Below, piece after piece: positions 56,236 through 64,000 of a DNA stretch of 64,000 nucleotides (the stretch's first letter is position 1; every line of letters starts with the position of its first letter). The notes beneath the pieces were generated by a model. It saw nothing but the letters and a program-made list of their open reading frames with translations, was not told the DNA's origin and did no database searches. A program made the position numbers and the translations under genes. Source of the DNA: a bacterium (GTDB lineage Bacteria > Bacillota > Bacilli > Lactobacillales > Streptococcaceae); NCBI GenBank assembly GCA_905221345.1, contig CAJNCW010000005.1, forward strand, positions 62,001 through 126,000, in the 5' to 3' direction.

Positions 56236-58422
56236 TTACAATTCTACTTTAGCAACTGCTGTTTTAGCTGCAAGAGAACCAGTTTGTTCTAATTTAACAG
56301 ATTTGAGAACATCTCCATTTGTGAAGACAACCACTGTTGAAGTTTCACGACCTGCTGCACGGATAGCATCCAAGTCAGCTGTAACAAGAAGATCACCAGC
56401 AGCAACCTTTTGTCCTTCAGCTACGTGAACTGTGAATGGTTTACCTTCAAGACTTACTGTATCTAAACCGATGTGAACAAGTACTTCAAGACCTGCTTCA
56501 GTCACAAGACCAAGAGCATGTTTTGTAGGGAAGATACTTGATACAGTACCTGTAACTGGAGATACGATATTTCCATTGGCTGGTTCTACCGCAAAACCAT
56601 CACCCATCATTTTTTGAGCAAAAACTGGGTCTTTCACTTGTTCCAAGGCAATGACTTGACCGTCAGCTACTGAGTAAACTTCCTCAGTTACACCCTTGAA
56701 ATGTACAGTATTTTGTTGAGCTTCTGTCATTTGGCTTGGAAGAGTTTCAGGAATAACTTCACCTGAGTCAAGGATATCTTGGATATCTGATTTCAATACG
56801 TCAGCTTTTGGTCCGTAGATAGCTTGGACACCTTGTCCTTTCATGACAAGCCCCATAGCCCCTTCTGCTTTCCATTGTTCCTCAGTACCAACGCGATCTG
56901 CGTCTTTAACAGTTACACGAAGACGAGTCATACATGCATCCACATCTACGATATTTGCACGACCACCAAGAAGGTTAATGATATTTACGGCTTGAGAAGC
57001 TGCTGCAACTTTTGGAGTTCCAGGAGCTGCTTCTTCTGATGCTCCTTCAGCTGTTTCGTAGTTTCCGTTACGTCCTGGAGTTGCGTAGTTGAATTTCTTG
57101 ATCATGAAGTTGGCAATGAAGTACATGATAACCGCAAAGAGGACAGTTACCCAGATAAAGTTAACGATATCCATACCAATACCAGCATTAATTGCTAGCG
57201 GTGTACGAGTCAAGAATTCAATTGAACCGAATGAGTGCACACGAAGGTGAACGATATCTGCCATAGCAAAGGCAGCACCTTGAACAAGTGAGTAAACAAG
57301 ATACATAGGTGTTGCGATGAACATGAACATGTATTCGATTGGTTCAGTAACCCCTGTCAAGAATGTTGCAAGAGCTGTCGCAATCATCATACCTTTGTAT
57401 TGGTGTTTCTTGTCAGCATCAACATTACGGTAGATAGCCACAATCACACCCATCAAGATACCGAATGAACCGATCATTTGTCCAACTTTGAAACGAGCTG
57501 GGTGAACAGTATCTAACAATTGTTGGTAGTGACTTGCATCTGTACCTTTAAGGTTAACAAGGTCTGTTACCCATGCAAGCCATAGTGGGTCTTGACCAAA
57601 TACTTGAGTGCCTTTAGCTGCTCCAGTAAGGATTTCGTATGTTCCACCAAGAGCTGTATAGTTCATTGGGATAGTGAGCATGTGGTGAAGACCAAATGGC
57701 AAGAGCAAACGTTCCAAGGTACCATACAAGAATGGTGCGAGAACTGGCGCAGTTTCTTGTGAGTTAGCAATCCAGATACCGAAATTGTTGATACCTGTTT
57801 GAACTACTGGCCAGAAAGCAGCAAGTGCAATCGCTGCAATTGTTGAACGTAAGATAACAACAAATGGTACAAAACGTTTTCCATTAAAGAATGAAAGTGC
57901 GTCTGGAAGTTTACGGTAGTTGTAGTATTTGTTATAGGCAGTTGCCCCTACAAAACCTGAGATAATTCCTACGAAGACACCCATGTTAAGGGCTGGTGCT
58001 TCAAGAACACTGATAAAGTAATCAGCAACTTTGATTGATCCACCAAATAGTGTTGAAACCATGGCATTAGGATCTTTTAACATATCTCCTGACACACCAA
58101 AGATAGTACCTGTGATGCGGTTAATCAAGATGAAGGCAAGACCAGCAGCAAAAGCACCACCAGCACGCTCTTTAGCCCAGCTGCCTCCAATAGCAAGGGC
58201 AAACAAGATATGAAGGTTACCAATAACCCCCCACCCAATTTGCTCAAGGATTCCACCTGTAATCACTAGTGGAGCAAAGTTGGGGTTAATCATGACGAGT
58301 GACTTACCGATTGAGATCATCAATCCAGCGGCTGGCATAACAGCGATAACCACCATCAAAGCCTTACCGAATTTCTGCCAAAACTCGAAAGACAAGACAT
58401 TTTTGAATGTAGCTTTCATCAT
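56236..58422 (-). CDS. ptsG: PTS glucose-type transporter, EIICBA
   Basis: A 728-residue glucose permease. EIIC has about ten helices (1-430), EIIB has the phospho-cysteine in DVDACMTRLRVTV, and EIIA (about 575-728) has the phospho-His region TEAGLEVLVHIGLDTV. A linker rich in Ala/Glu joins C and B. The preferred start is the first of two ATGs, with AAAGGAG upstream. The leader has a 25-base palindrome built of cre-like halves. Confidence 0.93.
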   Translation of the reverse strand: MMKATFKNVLSFEFWQKFGKALMVVIAVMPAAGLMISIGKSLVMINPNFAPLVITGGILEQIGWGVIGNLHILFALAIGGSWAKERAGGAFAAGLAFILINRITGTIFGVSGDMLKDPNAMVSTLFGGSIKVADYFISVLEAPALNMGVFVGIISGFVGATAYNKYYNYRKLPDALSFFNGKRFVPFVVILRSTIAAIALAAFWPVVQTGINNFGIWIANSQETAPVLAPFLYGTLERLLLPFGLHHMLTIPMNYTALGGTYEILTGAAKGTQVFGQDPLWLAWVTDLVNLKGTDASHYQQLLDTVHPARFKVGQMIGSFGILMGVIVAIYRNVDADKKHQYKGMMIATALATFLTGVTEPIEYMFMFIATPMYLVYSLVQGAAFAMADIVHLRVHSFGSIEFLTRTPLAINAGIGMDIVNFIWVTVLFAVIMYFIANFMIKKFNYATPGRNGNYETAEGASEEAAPGTPKVAAASQAVNIINLLGGRANIVDVDACMTRLRVTVKDADRVGTEEQWKAEGAMGLVMKGQGVQAIYGPKADVLKSDIQDILDSGEVIPETLPSQMTEAQQNTVHFKGVTEEVYSVADGQVIALEQVKDPVFAQKMMGDGFAVEPANGNIVSPVTGTVSSIFPTKHALGLVTEAGLEVLVHIGLDTVSLEGKPFTVHVAEGQKVAAGDLLVTADLDAIRAAGRETSTVVVFTNGDVLKSVKLEQTGSLAAKTAVAKVEL

Positions 58423-58446
58423 TCAAATCTCCTTTATTTTATTCAG

Positions 58447-58471
58447 GCAAACGTTTTACGAAAACGTTTGC
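58447..58471. promoter_or_regulatory. 25-bp palindromic operator in ptsG leader
   Basis: Arms GCAAACGTTTT and AAAACGTTTGC around ACG, perfect. Each arm resembles a cre (12 of 14 matches), placed about +10 to +35 after the predicted transcription start, a roadblock position. Confidence 0.65.
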
Positions 58472-58487
58472 ACTTATTTATACTTTA

Positions 58488-58515
58488 ATTATACCACTTT
58501 AATTTTTTTTGTAAA
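58488..58515 (-). promoter_or_regulatory. ptsG promoter
   Basis: TTTACA (58515-58510), a 16-base spacer, extended -10 TGG-TATAAT (hexamer 58493-58488). Confidence 0.8.
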
Positions 58516-58570
58516 GGCTTTTATAAAAAAAATTTTATCTATTTTTTAATTTAGCAATTTAGAATTTCTA

Positions 58571-58605
58571 AAAACAAAAAGAGAAGCTCCTAAAACTTCT
58601 CTTTT
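58571..58605 (-). terminator. prfB-ftsEX operon terminator
   Basis: AAAAGAGAAG/CTTCTCTTTT stem with a 9-base loop and a U-rich tract on the minus strand. Confidence 0.85.
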
Positions 58606-58620
58606 ATAAACTCTATTTTC

Positions 58621-59547
58621 TTAAATCTTCAAGAATCGACGCATCGAAATCCCTGAACCAATTGAACCAATGAAAATTCCGATTACAAATAATAGAACTG
58701 TCATCAATGGGATAAACACATCTGGTGTAATCATTGACAAGTTTTGACCTACCAAGGATTTATTGACAGATTGATAAACCATATTGTAGATAAAGAATAC
58801 AAGGACTGAAGGAATCGCTGCACCTAGTAAGCCAATAAAGGCACCCTCTAGCAAGAATGGTCCTCTAATATAGCCGTTTTTAGCTCCTACTAGACGCATG
58901 ATCTGAATTTCACGACTACGTGAAATAATGGTGATACGGATGGTATTGGAAATGAGGAAGACTGCAATAAAAATCAAGAGCCCTGCAATAACCAATCCCC
59001 AAACACGGATAAAGGAAGCCAGTTCGAAAAGTCGTTGAGTGTTGGCTCCACCATCTTGAACTTCTGACACTCCTTCGATCTTCTTAGCTTCTTCTGCTAC
59101 TGTTTTAACATCACTCGGAGAATTGGTATCAACGATATAAGCATCATAGAGAGGGTTGGCATCCCCTTCAAAGACCTTCCAATCGTCACCCATCGTTTCT
59201 GTCAATTTTTGATACTGCTCTTCCTTGCTTGAAAAAGTAACATTTTTGACACCTGGCATAGCCTTTAAGGCGTTGTAAACCTTGTGGTAGTCGTTGTTAG
59301 TAACTGTCTGACCTTCTTTTTCAATCGTTTCACTGTTATCCGCTACATCTTTACGAATGTAAACCATGACCCGAACGTTGTTCTCGATATCGGTAGCTAG
59401 TTTTGCTGTATTAAAAATTACAGATGCAAACAGGGCAACCAGAGTCAGGGTAATCATAACCGAGCTCACTGCTGCTACTGTCATCCAACCATTTCGTTTT
59501 AAACTTTTTAATGATTCAAATAAATGGCGAAAAAATCTACTAATCAT
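58621..59547 (-). CDS. ftsX: Cell division protein FtsX
   Basis: Membrane partner of FtsE; the FtsEX complex activates the PcsB peptidoglycan hydrolase in streptococci. Start at 59547 (MISRFFRHLFESLKSLKRNG), 308 residues, overlapping the ftsE end by 8 bases. Layout: N-terminal helix, large extracellular domain (about 50-165), then three C-terminal helices with ISNTIRITIISRSREIQIMRLVGA. Upstream in-frame starts lie inside ftsE. Confidence 0.95.
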   Translation of the reverse strand: MISRFFRHLFESLKSLKRNGWMTVAAVSSVMITLTLVALFASVIFNTAKLATDIENNVRVMVYIRKDVADNSETIEKEGQTVTNNDYHKVYNALKAMPGVKNVTFSSKEEQYQKLTETMGDDWKVFEGDANPLYDAYIVDTNSPSDVKTVAEEAKKIEGVSEVQDGGANTQRLFELASFIRVWGLVIAGLLIFIAVFLISNTIRITIISRSREIQIMRLVGAKNGYIRGPFLLEGAFIGLLGAAIPSVLVFFIYNMVYQSVNKSLVGQNLSMITPDVFIPLMTVLLFVIGIFIGSIGSGISMRRFLKI

Positions 59548-60232
59548 CGTATCCATATTCTCCTTTAGCTTCGTCACGAACGACACGGCCATTTTCAATG
59601 GCAATGACACGGTGGCGCAAGGTATTTACAATCTGGCTATTGTGGGTCGCCATCAAGACAGTCGTACCTTGGAGATTGATGCGTTCCAACAGATTCATAA
59701 TTTCCCATGAATTATCTGGGTCCAAGTTTCCTGTCGGCTCATCAGCAATCAATACCTTAGGATTATTAACAATCGCACGAGCAATCGCAATCCGTTGCTG
59801 CTCTCCACCTGAGAGTTCGTTAGGGAAAGAGCGAACCTTGTGTTTCAAACCGACCAAGTCCAAGACTTCCATAACCCGTTTCTTAATATTGCGACGGTTC
59901 TCTCCGATAACTTCCATTGCGTAAGCAATATTTTCATAAACGGTTTTCTTGGGCAAGAGTTTGTAATCTTGGAAGACTACCCCAACACTGCGACGGAGTA
60001 GAGGGATATCTTTCTTCTTGATTTTAACCAAATTGAAGCCTGCCACTTTTAAACTACCTTTTTCGACTTTTACTTCACGATATAAAGCTCGAATAAAGGT
60101 TGACTTCCCTGCTCCTGAAGGTCCTACGATGTAGGCAAATTCTCCTGGTTCAATACTAAGAGAGACTCCACGGAGGGCAGTCGTTCCGTTATCGTATTTT
60201 TTGACAACATCTCGCATTTCAATGATTGACAT
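59540..60232 (-). CDS. ftsE: Cell division ATP-binding protein FtsE
   Basis: A 230-residue ABC ATPase with Walker A GPSGAGKSTFIRAL, signature [15 protein letters not shown], Walker B VLIADEPTGNLD and TVLMATHNSQIV. Between prfB (18 bases upstream) and ftsX (overlapping). Confidence 0.96.
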   Translation of the reverse strand: MSIIEMRDVVKKYDNGTTALRGVSLSIEPGEFAYIVGPSGAGKSTFIRALYREVKVEKGSLKVAGFNLVKIKKKDIPLLRRSVGVVFQDYKLLPKKTVYENIAYAMEVIGENRRNIKKRVMEVLDLVGLKHKVRSFPNELSGGEQQRIAIARAIVNNPKVLIADEPTGNLDPDNSWEIMNLLERINLQGTTVLMATHNSQIVNTLRHRVIAIENGRVVRDEAKGEYGYDD

Positions 60233-60250
60233 GTGAGTTCCTTTCTATTC

Positions 60251-61346
60251 TTAGCTGATTCGCCACTTGAGATAGGCGTCGATGAAACCATCAAGATCTC
60301 CATCCATGACCTTATCTACCTGGGCAACTTCAAAGCTCGTACGGTGATCTTTTACCATGGTATAAGGTGTGAAGACATAAGAACGAATCTGACTTCCCCA
60401 AGTGATTTCTTTTTTCTCACCTTTGAGGGAATCGACTTCCGCAGCTTTCTTTTCTTGCTCCATTTGATAGAGCTTGGCTTGCAACATCTTCATAGCACGA
60501 TCTCTATTTCCATACTGGGTACGATCGACCGTTGATTGGACGACAGTTCCCGTAGGAATGTGTGTCAAACGCACACCTGTTGAAACTTTATTGACGTTTT
60601 GTCCACCAGCACCACCTGAACGGAAGGTATCCATCTTAATATCATCCTCACGGATTTCCACTTCAATGGTATCATCCAACTCGGGCATAACTTCCACGGA
60701 GGTAAATGAGGTATGGCGGCGTTTGGCAGAGTCAAATGGAGAAATACGGACCAGACGGTGAACACCCATTTCTGACTTGAGAAGACCATAAGCATTTGGG
60801 CCTTCAAAAGACAAGGTCACAGACTTGATGCCCGCTTCATCACCAGCTTGGTAATCCAAGACTTCAACTTTAAAGCCTTTTGCATTTCCATAACGAGTGT
60901 ACATACGGAGCAACATATCACCCCAGTCCTGAGCCTCTGTACCTCCAGAACCTGGATGGATTTCCAAAATAGCATTATTGTGGTCATAAGGTTCTGACAA
61001 GAGAAGCGTCATCTCGTAGCTGGTCATCATCTTATCCAGTTCTGTCAACTGTTCAACCAGTTCATCATAGACCGACTCATCTTCTGCTAAAAAATCCAAT
61101 AAAATTTCAATTTCATCCTGCAACTCTTCCATTTTACGGAAGGTGTTGTAGGTATTTTTTAATTCATTTAATTCTTGCGACGTTTTTTGGGCCGCGATAT
61201 TATCGTTCCAAAAATCAGGTTCCGTCATCTTGTTTTCCAAGATGGCAATCTCTTCCTCTAGTCCTTCGAGGTCAAAGAGACCCCCTGAAAGAAGCTAATT
61301 TTTCACGATTTGCGTCAATTTTTTGACGAATTTCTGAAATGTCCAT
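60251..61346 (-). CDS. prfB: Peptide chain release factor 2, with programmed +1 frameshift
   Basis: Recognises UGA and UAA stop codons. The first frame starts at 61346 and gives 24 residues, [20 protein letters not shown] then RGSL, ending at TGA (61274-61272). A +1 shift at CTTTGAC continues as [16 protein letters not shown] to 60251, a total of 364 residues, the normal RF2 length. The downstream part has the SPF anticodon-like motif [15 protein letters not shown] and the catalytic [11 protein letters not shown]. First in the prfB-ftsE-ftsX operon; an extended -10 TGG-TATAAT is at 61378-61373. Confidence 0.95.
61271..61286 (-). promoter_or_regulatory. prfB autoregulatory frameshift site
   Basis: AGGGGG (61286-61281) acts as an internal Shine-Dalgarno, three bases before the slippery CTTTGAC (61277-61271). 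Low RF2 favours the +1 shift at the UGA. Confidence 0.95.
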
Positions 61347-61429
61347 AAATACTCCTTTATTCACATCGTTTCATTATACCACATTCTCTCATTTCTTTCC
61401 ATATTTTGCTTGTTATTTCAAATTGTATA

Positions 61430-61454
61430 CAAAAAAGAGGGCTTTCACCCTCCA
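61430..61454 (-). terminator. Terminator of CBS-ACT gene
   Basis: GAGGG/CCCTC stem with loop TGAAAG, then six Us on the minus strand. Confidence 0.8.
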
Positions 61455-61457
61455 TAT

Positions 61458-62114
61458 TTATAACTTTTTAGCAGAGGTTCGAGCAATCTCCTCTACTTGG
61501 ATACCTTGCGCTTCAAATTTCTCCTTCAGAGAAGTCAAATCACTTGTTCCATCAATTTGAACCTCAATCACGACCTTGCCGTCCTTACGCGGAATATTAA
61601 CCGTGTGAGAAATATTTAGATTTTCCTCAACGATTAAGGTTACAATCTTGCCTAAAACACCAACTTCATTTTCCGTAATAAAACGAACACGAATTCCTTC
61701 CTCGCCGTAGCCAGCAATTTCTAGAAAAGCCTGGAAAACATCACGATCTGTAATCACACCATAAACCTGTTGGTTGTCCACAACTGGAAGAATACCGATC
61801 TTATTCTTCAACATGAGATAGGTCGCATCTTCTAGGCTAGCATAACCTGACACAGTGATGACATCCCGAATCATCACATCTTTGACTTTAGTCTTATTGA
61901 GAAGATAATTCATCTCATAGATAGAGAGGCTGGTTGCTTTAGATGGGCTGGCTTCCGCAATGGTTCCTTCTGTTACCAGACCAACTAATTGGTCATTTTC
62001 GATAACAGGTAAACGGTGCAAACCTTGCTCGCGCATCAAATCTGCTGCATGTGCTACAGTTGTATCTGGACTGATATAAACTACCTTGCGGGTCATAAAA
62101 TCTTTAACTGCCAT
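61458..62114 (-). CDS. CBS-domain pair plus ACT domain protein (AcuB-like)
   Basis: A 218-residue regulator-like protein. Two CBS domains (about residues 1-60 and 75-130; MTRKVVYISPDTTVAHAADL and VKDVMIRDVITVSGYASLED) are followed by an ACT-like domain (about 140-218). AcuB proteins are named for acetoin use, but no acu genes are here. The domains suggest binding of an adenine nucleotide and an amino acid or similar ligand. Own promoter TTGATA-17-TATAAT. Confidence 0.85.
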   Translation of the reverse strand: MAVKDFMTRKVVYISPDTTVAHAADLMREQGLHRLPVIENDQLVGLVTEGTIAEASPSKATSLSIYEMNYLLNKTKVKDVMIRDVITVSGYASLEDATYLMLKNKIGILPVVDNQQVYGVITDRDVFQAFLEIAGYGEEGIRVRFITENEVGVLGKIVTLIVEENLNISHTVNIPRKDGKVVIEVQIDGTSDLTSLKEKFEAQGIQVEEIARTSAKKL

Positions 62115-62143
62115 GAGACTTCTCCTTCTTTATTGCTACTATA

Positions 62144-62172
62144 ATTATACACTTTCTTACAAAAACTATCAA
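62144..62172 (-). promoter_or_regulatory. Promoter of CBS-ACT gene
   Basis: TTGATA (62172-62167), a 17-base spacer, TATAAT (62149-62144). Confidence 0.8.
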
Positions 62173-62213
62173 ACGCTTTCATCTCTTTTTCAAGATTTTG
62201 TAACATTCAATAA

Positions 62214-62243
62214 CAAAAAAAGAGAGAAACAGCCTTCTCTCTT
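62214..62243 (-). terminator. Terminator of NCS1 permease gene
   Basis: AAGAGAGAA/TTCTCTCTT stem with a 5- to 6-base loop and seven Us on the minus strand. Confidence 0.85.
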
Positions 62244-62247
62244 AAAC

Positions 62248-63675
62248 TTAAATCGTAACGGAGTCTCTATCCTTAAGCATATAGCGTTTTAACGGAGTTA
62301 AGCTAGCTAGCCAGTACAATAGACCTCCAAAAATTGCAGTAAAGCCACTACCAGTTGTAAGCAGGAACACAGGACTCTGGATATGCTTTGTTATAGGATT
62401 GTAAACAAATAGTACTGCAACTAACAAGGAAATGATTACACAAGATAATCCCACCAGGTTAAAGCCATTTGTAAACTCATAGGCGTCATGCCCTTCAAGG
62501 AAATAGGCTGAATGCAAATCAAGTTTTCGTTTTCTTAAGATAAAGTAGTCAACAACGATCATTCCGATAATGGGTCCTTGAATATAAGCAGCCAGCGAGA
62601 TGAAGGAACCAAAGTATTCATCCACTCCTCCCCAAATCGTAAGTAGGCTCACATAAACCATCGCAATCCAAACCATTAGTTTATAGCTTACTTTGGGCAT
62701 CCCACTTTTTACAATCATACAGTTCACGTACGATCCTGTACCCTGGGTTCCAATATTAGCAAAAGCTACCAGTAGTAAACTTAAAAGGGCAAAGGCAGGA
62801 GTACTCAACGTTGAAAGCATCGTCGTTGGGTCACTTTCATAAACACCTGTTTTGACAAACATGGCTAGAGCCATGACTCCACCTGTCGCAGCAAAGAATG
62901 GCGCAACAACCCCGTATGACAAGGATGTAGCCCAATAGCCACTACGTTCTGATTTTGCCAAACGTGGTAAGACAAATGCTTGTGTAGACCAAGAAAAGGC
63001 TACGGCCACATTTCCTTCCCCTGACATCATAAAACGTTCAATCGGTGTCAAATTTTCTTGGATGGCAGGTTGGACATTCATAATATCCCTAATCGGAACC
63101 GCAACAAAACAGATTCCAACGATGATTAGCCCAACAAATAACAAGGCAACCACCAGGAAGCGATTAGTGCCTTTAATCACCTCTGGGCCCCCAAGAGCAA
63201 TCAGCGTTCCAAGGAGAACACAGAGGGTACCTAGAATCGGTGCCCATACTCCCTTGTCTAAACCAAGCCCAAAATTATTTGCCAAATGAATCATGGAGCT
63301 GGCAAAAAGATTGGCGGTAACGGCGTACCAACCAAAATTTGCCAGACTAATCACGGTTGATAGAACGGCCACCCCTTTTCTACCTAGAACGGCTCTCAAC
63401 CAAATCCATAAATCAATTCCATATTTAACCGCAAACAAGATTGGGAGACATTCGATAAAAACCCAGATAATGTTGAAACTAAAAATATTAATCAACATTT
63501 GATTAAAGGTCAAATATTGAGCCACATAAGCTCCTTGGGTATAACACCAAGTTGCGATGGCAAAACCACTTGTCGATAAGAAGAGATCCCAGAAAGAATA
63601 CTGACGATCCTTGTTGGTCATGGGAACGATTCCCGTTATGGTCTCCTGTTGAATGAAGTCATTCATCTTGGACAT
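62248..63675 (-). CDS. NCS1-family cytosine/purine-type permease
   Basis: A 475-residue transporter with about 12 membrane helices. It begins MSKMNDFIQQETITGIVPMT and has the first-helix motif FWDLFLSTSGFAIATW, and later FANIGTQGTGSYVNCM and PIIGMIVVDYFILRKRKLDL. This matches the NCS1 nucleobase:cation symporters (CodB/PucI group). AGGAGG lies 11 bases before the ATG. A near-copy of its 3' end starts at 64000, so the two form a tandem pair. Confidence 0.88.
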   Translation of the reverse strand: MSKMNDFIQQETITGIVPMTNKDRQYSFWDLFLSTSGFAIATWCYTQGAYVAQYLTFNQMLINIFSFNIIWVFIECLPILFAVKYGIDLWIWLRAVLGRKGVAVLSTVISLANFGWYAVTANLFASSMIHLANNFGLGLDKGVWAPILGTLCVLLGTLIALGGPEVIKGTNRFLVVALLFVGLIIVGICFVAVPIRDIMNVQPAIQENLTPIERFMMSGEGNVAVAFSWSTQAFVLPRLAKSERSGYWATSLSYGVVAPFFAATGGVMALAMFVKTGVYESDPTTMLSTLSTPAFALLSLLLVAFANIGTQGTGSYVNCMIVKSGMPKVSYKLMVWIAMVYVSLLTIWGGVDEYFGSFISLAAYIQGPIIGMIVVDYFILRKRKLDLHSAYFLEGHDAYEFTNGFNLVGLSCVIISLLVAVLFVYNPITKHIQSPVFLLTTGSGFTAIFGGLLYWLASLTPLKRYMLKDRDSVTI

Positions 63676-63713
63676 TTTATTGAATACCTCCTGTCATGGC
63701 TAGGATAATCAGA

Positions 63714-63735
63714 ATATGATTGACTAGAATCATAT
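63714..63735. promoter_or_regulatory. Inverted repeat between the two permeases
   Basis: ATATGATT-6 bases-AATCATAT. It lies between the two permease genes and covers a weak -10 (TATGAT), so it may be an operator or a leader hairpin. Confidence 0.35.
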
Positions 63736-63807
63736 CAATTACTTATGTAAAATTAACTTTCAAAAAAGAGGAAGCAAATAGATATAGATTAAGACTTTTA
63801 TTTATCC

Positions 63808-64000
63808 TTAAATCGTAACAGAGTCCCGATCCTTGATCATATAGCGTTTTAACGGAGTTAAGCTAGCTAACCAGTACAATAGACCACCAAAAATCGCAGT
63901 AAAGCCACTACCCGTTGTGATTAAAAAGATTGGGCTTTGAATCTGTGCTGTTACAGGGTTATAAACAAATAGTACTGCAACCAACAAGGAGATAAATACG
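63808..64000 (-). CDS. Second NCS1-family permease, C-terminal part (cut by window edge)
   Basis: The frame ends at 63808 and is open to the window edge (about 64 codons). The last residues, LTPLKRYM then IKDRDSVTI, are almost identical to the end of the neighbouring permease, as is GSGFTAIFGGLLYWLASL. The DNA is also close over most of 190 bases, with a divergent patch in the last loop. It is a paralogue from tandem duplication. Confidence 0.9.
   Translation of the reverse strand, partial: VFISLLVAVLFVYNPVTAQIQSPIFLITTGSGFTAIFGGLLYWLASLTPLKRYMIKDRDSVTI

Overview
The window comes from a low-GC Gram-positive coccus, most likely a mitis-group Streptococcus (S. mitis / S. oralis / S. infantis / S. 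pneumoniae relatives). Evidence: a tmRNA with the tag AKNNTSYALAA, a YSIRK/LPXTG giant surface protein built of SHIRT repeats, an SMK-box metK leader, PgdA with pneumococcal catalytic residue spacing, and gene neighbourhoods known from that group (glyQS-pgdA, gyrB-ezrA, prfB-ftsEX). It is ordinary chromosome with no prophage, insertion sequence or CRISPR array seen. Most genes are on the minus strand.

Layout. 1-895: 5' part of a membrane P-loop NTPase (YobI-like) running off the left edge. 1.3-5.0 kb: fruR-fruK-fruA fructose PTS operon. 5.0-5.7 kb: tRNA-Ser(GGA) convergent with ssrA (tmRNA). 5.7-10 kb: SGNH hydrolase, Cof-type phosphatase, CapA-like protein, def, rlmB. 10-15.7 kb: trxB, DUF4059, an amino-acid ABC permease/ATPase pair without a binding protein, ArsC-like thioredoxin-fold protein, O6-alkylguanine methyltransferase, GNAT, DUF1836 and hemolysin-III genes. 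15.7-20.2 kb: redox block of nox divergent from apbE and two NAD(P)H-FMN reductases; both promoters carry a cre site. 20.3-24.6 kb: T-box controlled operon GFA-glyQ-glyS-DUF896. 24.6-27 kb: aldo-keto reductase and pgdA. 27-35.8 kb: HAD-gyrB-ezrA and dinG-rodA-DJ-1. 35.9-41.2 kb: NAD(P)HX dehydratase, a possible ADP-ribosyltransferase-like orphan, HAD, folD, a TfoX-like gene broken by an in-frame amber codon, and a second polar amino-acid ABC transporter. 41.4-46.4 kb: DUF1797, clpE (CtsR box), NUDIX, DUF1827, metK (SMK riboswitch). 46.5-55.2 kb: DEAD-box helicase and the 2344-residue SHIRT surface protein. 55.4-64 kb: endonuclease/exonuclease/phosphatase, ptsG, prfB (programmed +1 frameshift)-ftsE-ftsX, CBS-ACT protein, and two tandem NCS1-type permeases, the second cut by the right edge.

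The most interesting unit is the nox / apbE / FMN-reductase block. The last reductase is a fusion of a flavodoxin-like reductase, a PAS-like domain and a Gly/His/Asp-rich tail holding two copies of DATSGAS, which fits the ApbE flavinylation consensus. The adjacent ApbE has no signal peptide, so the sequence predicts a cytoplasmic, doubly FMN-ylated reductase under catabolite control. Other points worth attention are the 23-unit SHIRT array with recent 255-bp duplications, three apparently leaderless genes (rlmB, a HAD gene, dinG), hairpin-rich inserts inside the glyQS operon, and the nonsense-interrupted TfoX-like gene.

All names rest on reading motifs and recalled family knowledge; no database search was run.
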